Source: Neptunomonas qingdaonensis (GTDB lineage Bacteria > Pseudomonadota > Gammaproteobacteria > Pseudomonadales > Balneatricaceae). Taken from it: a stretch of DNA of 64,000 nt. Each line of letters opens with the position of its first letter. The stretch's first letter is position 1. The notes beneath the pieces are model-generated. The model was not told where the DNA came from. It searched no databases and was given only the letters and a program-made list of their open reading frames with translations. This document shows positions 53,998 to 61,678 of this stretch, in pieces. Location: NCBI RefSeq assembly GCF_900113275.1, contig NZ_FOOU01000005.1, positions 62,001 to 126,000 of the forward strand. The letters run 5' to 3'. The position numbers and the translations under genes were made by a program.

Positions 53998-55989
53998 TTA
54001 GTCTCTGGAAAGTGCATCAATCGGGTTCAGTTTTGCGGCATTACGGGCAGGAAGATAGCCAAACAGAATGCCAATTAACGTCGAGCAGGCAAAAGCCGCA
54101 ATAATAGACGAACCAGAATAGATCATCTGAAAATCGCTACCGGTGTAGGTGAAGATCACACCAACAAGATAGGCGAGCCCGATCCCCAATGCGCCACCAC
54201 AAAAGCAGACCAACACCGCCTCAATCAAAAACTGACGCATGATATCCGTCTGTCTGGCCCCTACCGCTATTCGTATGCCTATCTCTCGCGTTCGCTCCGT
54301 TACGGATACCAACATGATATTCATAACGCCGATACCGCCAACTAACAGAGAGATAAACGCGATGGCAGAAATAAGCAATGTCATGGTCTGAGATGTTTTC
54401 TCTATGCTTTTTCGCACCGTATCGGTGTTGATAGTGAAGAAATCAACCAAGCCGTGGCGCATGCTCAGTAAGCTAATAATGCCTTGTTCCGCCACATCAC
54501 TGGAGACATTCTCATCGACTCTTACGGTGATATCGCTGACATAATTTTGTCGGAATATACGCCCGGACACTGTGGTATAAGGCAGCCAAATATTCAGCTC
54601 ATCACTGTTGTCGGATACACTTTCAATAGGTTGTGTCACGCCAATAACGCGTACAGGAAGGCGACCGAGAAAGATGACGCTACCGAGCGCGGTCCCGTCA
54701 GAGAAAAGCTCTTGTTTGGTGTTCGCGTCAATAACAGCGACCTGTTCCAGCGTCTCGATACTATCTTCGCCAAAATACTGCCCCTGCGCCAGGCTATAAC
54801 CACGCACACGAAAATACTCGGTGCCAACCCCCTGAACCGAGCCCGTGACCGTTTCACTGGAATAACGAATAGCGACATTAGCCCTGACCGTTGGGGTGAC
54901 ACTATCCACAAACGGCAATGTTTTAAGCGCATTGGCATCTGCTGCGGTGAGCGACCGAACTCGCCCAGAACGGCGATCTCCGCGCCCTGTGCCAGGCTTT
55001 ATCTCAATGGTATTGGTGCCCATTGATGCGATATTGTCCATAATCGATTGCTGCGATCCGGCGCCCAGTGCTACCACTGATACCACTGAAGCAATACCGA
55101 TAATGATGCCGAGCATGGTAAGAAACGTACGCAGTCGGTTATTAGACATCGCAATGAGCGCCATCTTCAACGCTTCCAGATAACGCGGCCAGTTAATATC
55201 AGGCTTCGCTTTATGCGTTTTCCCTTCATGGATTTTAACTTCGCAGTCTTTGCACTCTGCTATCGGCTGACATTCCTCTTGAGTACTGCGACTGGGTTTA
55301 TGACAATTGGGTTTATCGCCAATGATTTCTCCGTCTTTTATCTCAATAACGCGATCAGCAAACCCGGCAATAGTCGGGTCGTGCGTGACCAGAATGATAG
55401 TATGGCCGTCACTGTGTAGCTCGCGAAGCAGTTTCATCATCTCTTCGCCGCTGCTGCTATCCAACGCGCCGGTCGGTTCATCCGCCAGAATAACATCACC
55501 GCCATTAACCAGGGCTCTGGCAACACTGACTCGTTGCTGCTGGCCACCACTGAGCTGGTTGGGTTTATGCTCTAAGCGATCACCCAAACCCAGGCGGCTT
55601 AGCAGTTTTTTAGCTTTTTCCTGTCGGGAGTGCTGCCCCTGATTCGCATACAAGGCTGGCACTTCCACATTTCCCAACGCGGTTAAATCACTCAGCAGGT
55701 GATAACGCTGAAAGATGAATCCAAAGTACTCACGTCGTAGGGCCGCCAGTTCATCTTCATCCATAGCGGAGGTGTCCTGACCATTGATGAAGTAATTCCC
55801 TTCAGTTGGCTTATCCAGACAGCCAAGGATATTCATCAGCGTCGATTTTCCCGACCCGGAAGCCCCGATAATAGCGATCATCTCACCACGGTTAATCTGC
55901 AGGTTAATATTTTTAAGAACCGTTAGTTCCTGCTCACCGGCAGAAAACGTACGACGTACACCCACAATATTTAATAGTGCTTCAGCCAT
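53998..55989 (-). CDS. macB: MacB-type ABC transporter (ATPase-permease fusion)
   Basis: 663 aa. ATPase domain (~1-230) with Walker A GASGSGKST, signature LSGGQQQR and Walker B VILADEPTGALD. A Cys-rich linker (~230-262). Permease with TM1 near 282-305 (FLTMLGIIIGIASVVSVVALG), a large periplasmic MacB_PCD region (~305-530) and three C-terminal helices (~535-655). With MacA and an outer-membrane TolC it exports macrolides, peptides or toxins. The linker with several Cys/His residues (ECKDCEVKIHEGKTH) is unusual and might bind metal. Begins 3 nt after macA. Confidence 0.93.
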   Translation of the reverse strand: MAEALLNIVGVRRTFSAGEQELTVLKNINLQINRGEMIAIIGASGSGKSTLMNILGCLDKPTEGNYFINGQDTSAMDEDELAALRREYFGFIFQRYHLLSDLTALGNVEVPALYANQGQHSRQEKAKKLLSRLGLGDRLEHKPNQLSGGQQQRVSVARALVNGGDVILADEPTGALDSSSGEEMMKLLRELHSDGHTIILVTHDPTIAGFADRVIEIKDGEIIGDKPNCHKPSRSTQEECQPIAECKDCEVKIHEGKTHKAKPDINWPRYLEALKMALIAMSNNRLRTFLTMLGIIIGIASVVSVVALGAGSQQSIMDNIASMGTNTIEIKPGTGRGDRRSGRVRSLTAADANALKTLPFVDSVTPTVRANVAIRYSSETVTGSVQGVGTEYFRVRGYSLAQGQYFGEDSIETLEQVAVIDANTKQELFSDGTALGSVIFLGRLPVRVIGVTQPIESVSDNSDELNIWLPYTTVSGRIFRQNYVSDITVRVDENVSSDVAEQGIISLLSMRHGLVDFFTINTDTVRKSIEKTSQTMTLLISAIAFISLLVGGIGVMNIMLVSVTERTREIGIRIAVGARQTDIMRQFLIEAVLVCFCGGALGIGLAYLVGVIFTYTGSDFQMIYSGSSIIAAFACSTLIGILFGYLPARNAAKLNPIDALSRD

Positions 55990-55992
55990 AGC

Positions 55993-57237
55993 TTAAAACC
56001 TCATGTCCCTGCCGCCTGGACCACCTTGTCCGCGCACACTAGCGCCCGGTAGACCACCCATCGAACTCCTTATAGCGCTAGCAGAAACGGCTTTATCACC
56101 AGCAGAAGACTGACCGATAACGATCTCTTCACCTTCGTTAAGACCTGACAGTATCTGCGCGTAGATTTTATTGTTGATGCCAACTTCCACATTGCGATAT
56201 TCCATCTGGCCATCTTTTTTCACAGGCACTTGATAAGATTGACGAGCACCTGGCTTTGTGATCAATACCTGTGACGGAACAAGCAACGCATCTTGCGCAC
56301 TTTCCAGAATAATGGATACCTGTGCTGTCATACCGAAGCGCAATCGATTTTCTGGGTTTTCTACATCGAACAGGGCGTTGTAGTAGATAGCTTCATCATC
56401 ACCAATTTTCAGAGTACTGTCGTCACCACTGAGCAAGGTCGGACCCGGTTCAATTGCGCGTAAAACACCACGATATTTCTTACCTGTTGCGCCCAAAATA
56501 GTGAAATAGACTTCCTGCCCCACACCAACATTAATAATGTCGGCTTCAGAAACCTGCGCTTTGATGGTCATCACATCCAGTTGTGCCAGCTCAATAATAT
56601 TCGGCGTACCTTGGTTGTTATTCACCGTCTGCCCTTCTTCGACCGAGACATAAATCACGGTGCCATCGATTGGCGATGCAATGCTTGTATAACCAAGATC
56701 GAGTTTGGCGTTATCCACACTGATGATCGATTTCTCTTTTTCGGCACTGAGCTGATCCAGCTCTGCCCGATAGACTGTCAGTATTGATTCTGCCGTGTCA
56801 TATTCAGATTGAGAGGTGGCGTTAACCAGCAGCATCTTTTTCTTACGTGTAAATTCAGACATCGCGGTTGTGATCTGGGCCTGCTTTGCCCTGTATTGAG
56901 CATTAATACTCTTGAGCGAAGCTTCAGCTTCTTTAAGGGCGTTTTGTTGCGTCAGGTTGTCTATTTGGGCAATCAAATCCCCCTTTTTTATCTCTTTGCC
57001 GACCTGAACATCAATTTTTTCTATCAAACCCGAAACCTGAGCACCGACACTGACCAATTTCGACGGATATAGGACACCGTTAGTCAGTACAACACTTTCA
57101 ATATTTCCGCGCTTAACAACATCGGTGATAAATGCAGGCGGAACCTGCTGTGCCATGGTGTATTTGTAACCAAGGCCTGCGGCGATGCCGACGACGATAA
57201 GGAGCAACACCAGAGTTTTTTTAATGGTCTTTTTCAT
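55993..57237 (-). CDS. macA: MacA-type periplasmic adaptor protein
   Basis: 414 aa. N-terminal membrane anchor (~6-25), biotinyl-lipoyl halves (VSGLIEKIDVQVGKEIKKGDLI and STIASPIDGTVIYVSVEEGQTV type motifs), a central helical hairpin (~95-175), beta-barrel (~210-300) and a Gly/Arg-rich C-terminus ending near GQGGPGGRDMRF. HlyD/RND-type adaptor linking MacB to TolC. Upstream of macB, 3-nt gap. Confidence 0.92.
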   Translation of the reverse strand: MKKTIKKTLVLLLIVVGIAAGLGYKYTMAQQVPPAFITDVVKRGNIESVVLTNGVLYPSKLVSVGAQVSGLIEKIDVQVGKEIKKGDLIAQIDNLTQQNALKEAEASLKSINAQYRAKQAQITTAMSEFTRKKKMLLVNATSQSEYDTAESILTVYRAELDQLSAEKEKSIISVDNAKLDLGYTSIASPIDGTVIYVSVEEGQTVNNNQGTPNIIELAQLDVMTIKAQVSEADIINVGVGQEVYFTILGATGKKYRGVLRAIEPGPTLLSGDDSTLKIGDDEAIYYNALFDVENPENRLRFGMTAQVSIILESAQDALLVPSQVLITKPGARQSYQVPVKKDGQMEYRNVEVGINNKIYAQILSGLNEGEEIVIGQSSAGDKAVSASAIRSSMGGLPGASVRGQGGPGGRDMRF

Positions 57238-57261
57238 GTGAATTTCTTGATTTCTCTTCGG

Positions 57262-57999
57262 TTACTTTTCTGCGCCAGGCGCTGGAGTGAGCCTACTCAT
57301 GGCGTGTCCACAGGGCGGCAATGCTGGTGGCGGACCCCTTTTTTCTTCTCGTTGGCTTCTCTGTTGCGGACGTGGCTTGGATGGCGTTTGGCAGCTTCGT
57401 TCAAAACTAACGGTCAGGGAATCAGAATCCAGTACTAAGCCACTCATGTTTTCTCGCAGAGTCGCTGCTGAAACATTGTCTGATTGAGCTATATCTAAAG
57501 ACTTTGACAGTGCGTAGAGATGAAATGTGTAGTTTTTTTGGCCGGGACCTTTCGAGCATGGTGGCGCATATTCGTTTTTGTTATTCACGACATTACTGCC
57601 AAGTGTACCCTCTGACTGGCTGCTCGTAGTGCCAGAAACAGCGCCAGAAATAATGCCAGAAACTTGTGCCGGAATATTGTACATACTCCAGTACCAACGC
57701 AGCCCTTCTGGCTTTCTTGCCTTAGGAGGTGGCGTGTTTTCTTCAGTGCCAGCAATTTCAGGCTCTGGCTTGTGATCTGGCATATGATCCATTATCACCA
57801 CCAAAGACTGCGTTCCATCCGGCACACCCTGCCAGTTTAATGGAGGAGAGATACCCTCTCCTTCGCACGTAAATTGAATGGGATACGACCCATTATCTGC
57901 AAATGCAGGACTGATGAGTTGGAGGGACTCATTGGCTTTAGTTGGCGCTGATACAAGCAGCGTCAAGGTTATAATGGAGACAATAATTTTAGTATTCAT
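57262..57999 (-). CDS. Secreted PEBP (YbhB/YbcL-like) family protein
   Basis: 245 aa. Signal peptide ~1-22. PEBP fold motifs: SPAFADNGSYPIQFTCEGEGISPPLNW, VVIMDHMPDH in the ligand-pocket position, GSNVVNNKNEYAPPCSKG and YTFHLYALS. An internal insertion (~78-100) and a Pro/Arg-rich C-terminal tail (~208-245) extend it beyond the usual ~160-190 aa. Ligand unknown. It lies between the sensor kinase and macA on the same strand (24 nt before macA), so it may be a periplasmic partner of the export system. Confidence 0.85.
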   Translation of the reverse strand: MNTKIIVSIITLTLLVSAPTKANESLQLISPAFADNGSYPIQFTCEGEGISPPLNWQGVPDGTQSLVVIMDHMPDHKPEPEIAGTEENTPPPKARKPEGLRWYWSMYNIPAQVSGIISGAVSGTTSSQSEGTLGSNVVNNKNEYAPPCSKGPGQKNYTFHLYALSKSLDIAQSDNVSAATLRENMSGLVLDSDSLTVSFERSCQTPSKPRPQQRSQREEKRGPPPALPPCGHAMSRLTPAPGAEK

Positions 58000-58074
58000 A
58001 GCCCAATCTTTTTAGTCTCTTTGGTATAAACCTTAAGTCTATAGATTAGGCGTCGGAGATGGATGACAATGTTG

Positions 58075-59514
58075 TCATTTAACGATTGGCAATATTAATC
58101 GCATAGTAACAACCTCTTTCACGCTGGGTTCAAGAGTGAGGTCACCGCCGTGTGCGCGGGCAATTTCCCGCGCCAAACTTAAACCTAGCCCACTACCGGA
58201 CAGGCCTTGCGAATGTTCTGGTTCTCCACGATAAAAGCGGTCGAACAGTTGGCTCCTGACTTCGCTCGACATCGCAACACAAGCGTTGCTGATAAGTACT
58301 TCTATGCAGGATTCGTTTTGGCTGGCTTGAATCGTTACTCCTTTGTCATGAAGGCTATAGCGCATCACGTTAACCAGCAGATTATTTAACAGCTGCCTCA
58401 GCAGGACGATATCGCCTTTTGTAATTAGCTCTCGTTCAATCGAGCAATGAAGTACCAGCTCATCCGACATCAGCTCCATATCGGCAGTCAATTCATCTAA
58501 TAACTCGGTCATGTTTATCGGTTCAAGATGAAGCGCCAAGGAACAAGAGTCTGCCTGCGAAAGAAGTAGCAATTTGCGCGTGATAGCCGATAGGTGACCC
58601 ACTTCATCAAGAATGGAATTAAGATCTAATTGCGATGGATTTTCAGAGAGCACCGCTTGCTCAAGCTTCCCTCTTAAAACAGTGAGCGGTGTTTTCAGCT
58701 CATGCGCAGCATCAGCGGTAAAGCGAGAAACTTGCTGAAAACTATCCTCAAGTCGCTCGAGCATTGTATTGTACGCATCGATTAGCATCTTAAACTCTGT
58801 GTCTTCTTTATGCTCAGGTAAGCGATGGCTGAGGTCTTTTTGTGTCACTCTATCCATGGACTTATGCAGGCGTTTTATAGGCCGAATGGTATTGCTAGCG
58901 ATAAACCATGCGCCAAGAATACTGAGAAGCAGTGAGAAAGGAATAACGACGATAAGTGCCTGTCGCAAGGTACTTTGTAACTGGCGGGTTGTGGCGGCAA
59001 CGTCAACAGCGATAAAGCTTTGTTTGTCCGGGGCTTGGAAGAGACTGGCCCGCCATTGGTTTTGCTGATGTTCAAAGAAGGCGACTTGGCAAAGGGCATT
59101 GCGTCGATTTTTATCGGTTGGTTGTAATGGGTCTGCGCGAACCCAGTTTAATCTGCTTATTATATGCTGTACGTCAGCACCTTCGGACTTAGTCAGGATG
59201 CCATGCTGACTGGACTCAACTAATATCATTAACTGGCTGGGTGAGCTAACGCGTAGCTTATCCACTAAATCATCAATAAGCCTGCTACCGAGAAGTTCAG
59301 TATCACTTAAAATGCTCACATTGGCTGGAAAATCATTTTCTTCAAGCTTTTTCTCTAAACGATTGGGTATGCGCTTTGCTTCCATACAAAGGCGAGAATC
59401 AAGATGATCAAGCTCCACCTGCATAATACGCGACCAACTTAGGCTGATCACCATCGCAAGTACGGCGCTCACGGTTAGGATGGACATGGCAAAAATACGA
59501 GTACGGAAATACAT
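58075..59514 (-). CDS. Sensor histidine kinase of the MacAB-linked two-component system
   Basis: 479 aa. TM1 ~10-30, periplasmic domain ~31-185, TM2 ~186-208, HAMP (~209-262), HisKA with DAAHELKTPLT, and HATPase with NNLLVNVMRYS and GSGLGLSLAREIA. CusS/QseC-like architecture. Begins 9 nt after the response regulator stop. Likely senses an envelope signal relevant to MacAB export. Confidence 0.9.
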   Translation of the reverse strand: MYFRTRIFAMSILTVSAVLAMVISLSWSRIMQVELDHLDSRLCMEAKRIPNRLEKKLEENDFPANVSILSDTELLGSRLIDDLVDKLRVSSPSQLMILVESSQHGILTKSEGADVQHIISRLNWVRADPLQPTDKNRRNALCQVAFFEHQQNQWRASLFQAPDKQSFIAVDVAATTRQLQSTLRQALIVVIPFSLLLSILGAWFIASNTIRPIKRLHKSMDRVTQKDLSHRLPEHKEDTEFKMLIDAYNTMLERLEDSFQQVSRFTADAAHELKTPLTVLRGKLEQAVLSENPSQLDLNSILDEVGHLSAITRKLLLLSQADSCSLALHLEPINMTELLDELTADMELMSDELVLHCSIERELITKGDIVLLRQLLNNLLVNVMRYSLHDKGVTIQASQNESCIEVLISNACVAMSSEVRSQLFDRFYRGEPEHSQGLSGSGLGLSLAREIARAHGGDLTLEPSVKEVVTMRLILPIVK

Positions 59515-59523
59515 TCTACAACC

Positions 59524-60207
59524 TCAGCGAGAGCTCAGACGGTACCCTGTACCTCGCACCGATTCAATGGCACCGACCATTTTCCCGGCACTCTCCAGTG
59601 AAGCAATCTTACGGCGAATCCGTTTAATACACACATCCACAACATTGGTACAAGGATCAAAATCGTACCCCCAAACATGCTCTAGCAGCTGCCCCCGTGT
59701 TAATACTTGATTCGAGGAACGCATCAGATGCTCTAGCAGGCTAAATTCCCGACTGGTGAGTTCGACAGATTGGCCATGACAAGTGATACTTCGGCTAATG
59801 CAGTCAAGTTGCAGCGAGCCGACCTCAATCACATGTTGTAGTGTGCCTCCTTGTCGTCTGAGTAACGCCTGGATACGGGCATTCAGTTCTTCCACATAGA
59901 AAGGTTTTGCTAAGTAATCGTCAGCGCCCATCTCTAAACCCTTCACCCGATCACCCAGTTCGTTACGTGCAGTAAGCAGGATGATGGGAGTATCGATACC
60001 GGTTTGACGAAGAGAACCAAGAATATCCAGTCCATCGCGGCCCGGAAGCATGATATCAAGAATAATAACGTCGAAAGTATGTTTGCTCGCCATCTCATAA
60101 CCCCGATTGCCATCGGCACAATGGGTGACGCTGAAATTTTTTGCACGCAATCCTTCACAGATAAAATCCGCAATCTTTTGTTCATCTTCGACAAGCAATA
60201 TTTTCAT
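59524..60207 (-). CDS. OmpR-family response regulator of the MacAB-linked system
   Basis: 227 aa. Receiver with EDE acidic pair, phospho-acceptor Asp in VIILDIMLPGRDG, Thr in LLTARNE and Lys in LAKPF; winged helix with TSREFSLLEHLMRSSNQVLTR and RGTGYRL end. First gene of the regulator-kinase-PEBP-MacA-MacB operon. An eight-copy heptamer tandem repeat lies ~150 bp upstream. Confidence 0.9.
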   Translation of the reverse strand: MKILLVEDEQKIADFICEGLRAKNFSVTHCADGNRGYEMASKHTFDVIILDIMLPGRDGLDILGSLRQTGIDTPIILLTARNELGDRVKGLEMGADDYLAKPFYVEELNARIQALLRRQGGTLQHVIEVGSLQLDCISRSITCHGQSVELTSREFSLLEHLMRSSNQVLTRGQLLEHVWGYDFDPCTNVVDVCIKRIRRKIASLESAGKMVGAIESVRGTGYRLSSR

Positions 60208-60353
60208 TGAGTTAGATCTCTGGACAACTCATGAAAGTGTCTCACCTGAGACATCGTGCTCGCAACAAGTATGACAAATTTGTCATTTAAGAGAACGCCA
60301 TAATCATTGTTAAAATGGCTAAGGAGTTACTGAACTCATGAGAAGGCACAGAT

Positions 60354-60409
60354 GTGTTAGGTGTTAGGTGTTAGGTGTTAGGTGTTAGGTGTTAGGTGTT
60401 AGGTGTTAG
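60354..60409. repeat. Tandem repeat (GTGTTAG)8
   Basis: Eight perfect 7-bp units. It overlaps the last codons of the 404-aa gene (stop at 60406-60408 on the minus strand) and lies ~150 bp upstream of the response regulator start. Such arrays change copy number by slippage and can alter promoter spacing. Confidence 0.95.
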
Positions 60410-61620
60410 GTTTCTGTGATTTCTGGTTTTCTGTCAGAGCTTCGAGTCGTTGGGTGGAAAAGGCGTTGTTGTCGCATGGCAGAAACGACCAGTGCGGCCG
60501 ACGAAGCCAGCAGCGCTATCCCCAGAAGAACTGTATAGAAGTGTTCGATCACGCCAAAACGCCCAGCTTGGCTCAACTCCGCAAACACATTAAAGTGCAT
60601 GAAAAATATAAAGGCTGACATGATTGCTACCACAGGGCCAGCCGCATACACAAACGCCATCGATTGGATCTGCCCGAGCCCTATTTCACGAAGGGCATCG
60701 ACATTCAGTACCTTCCCGCCGGGGTCTCGTCGGCGCCATAGGTCGAGCAGCGAGCTATGCTGGCGGTCCCAACGCCCCTGCCTCGCCCACAATCCCCAGA
60801 ATACGGCCGTCACGATCAAAGGAAACCACAATATTAGTTCGCTAAACGGAATGGGAAGGTCACCTGCTGGCGTGTCCAAATCAGTCATTCTCTCAACCTC
60901 GGCAAGCCGCTCACTGCGCCCTGTTATTTCCTTGATTCGGAGGCGGCGATCTTCCTGTATCCTTTCTAATTGACGTTCAATCGAGCGAATGTCCTGAACA
61001 ACCACATTTATCCAGTCATCGGTGATCTGCGCGGCGCCCTCCCAAAGATAGTTGTTCTGATCCAAAATGCCCCGCGATGCATCACCAAAGCGGTTGTCGT
61101 TCCAGGGTTTCGGGTCGCCAGCCCCCAATTGGTAATAGTCATCGAAATGTCGTCTGAGTTCATTGTGCATCTCTGTTGGCATAGGGCGCCGGCCCGAAAA
61201 TTGCCAAGGATTCCTTAGGATTTTATCCACCTCCACCCTTATCAATTCAGCATGTCTTGCATATTCATTCTGCTCAATTTCGTTGGCTGTGAGCATTAAT
61301 TGAAGGTCATCATGAAGTGCCCGTGATGCATCCCGGAACTTCACGCCAAGGGACTCGTACCGCAGGCGCGGTTCTGCGAGGTAAGAAAGCTGACTACGCA
61401 GCTTTTTTTCAAGGGCAACACTTTCTTCCTGCGAATCCAGAATCCTTAACACCACGTCACGATTGACAACATACGGTGCTAGTCCCATGGCAAAGAAGGT
61501 CGCAACCAACAACAGAGAAATCATCCATGACCGAGACAAGCGTCGGCCTTCAGCCTCAAGCTGCGCGATCATTCGGTTGGATAGCTCAGTCAGTAATTCG
61601 TCTGACGTTTCTGTCGTCAT
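60406..61620 (-). CDS. Four-TM protein with coiled-coil extramembrane domain
   Basis: 404 aa. TM1 ~30-50 (SLLLVATFFAMGLAPYVV), a long charged extramembrane region (~55-255) with heptad-like repeats, then TM2 ~262-282, TM3 ~318-343 and TM4 ~365-388. No recognised family. A GGGAG ribosome binding site stands 8 nt before the ATG. It follows the large 61679 gene by 58 nt on the same strand and may form a membrane partner for it. Confidence 0.65.
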   Translation of the reverse strand: MTTETSDELLTELSNRMIAQLEAEGRRLSRSWMISLLLVATFFAMGLAPYVVNRDVVLRILDSQEESVALEKKLRSQLSYLAEPRLRYESLGVKFRDASRALHDDLQLMLTANEIEQNEYARHAELIRVEVDKILRNPWQFSGRRPMPTEMHNELRRHFDDYYQLGAGDPKPWNDNRFGDASRGILDQNNYLWEGAAQITDDWINVVVQDIRSIERQLERIQEDRRLRIKEITGRSERLAEVERMTDLDTPAGDLPIPFSELILWFPLIVTAVFWGLWARQGRWDRQHSSLLDLWRRRDPGGKVLNVDALREIGLGQIQSMAFVYAAGPVVAIMSAFIFFMHFNVFAELSQAGRFGVIEHFYTVLLGIALLASSAALVVSAMRQQRLFHPTTRSSDRKPEITET

Positions 61621-61678
61621 CAGTCAGCTCCCGTCACGTCTAACGGCTGAGTTAAAATACCCAACCCTGCGCTAGACG

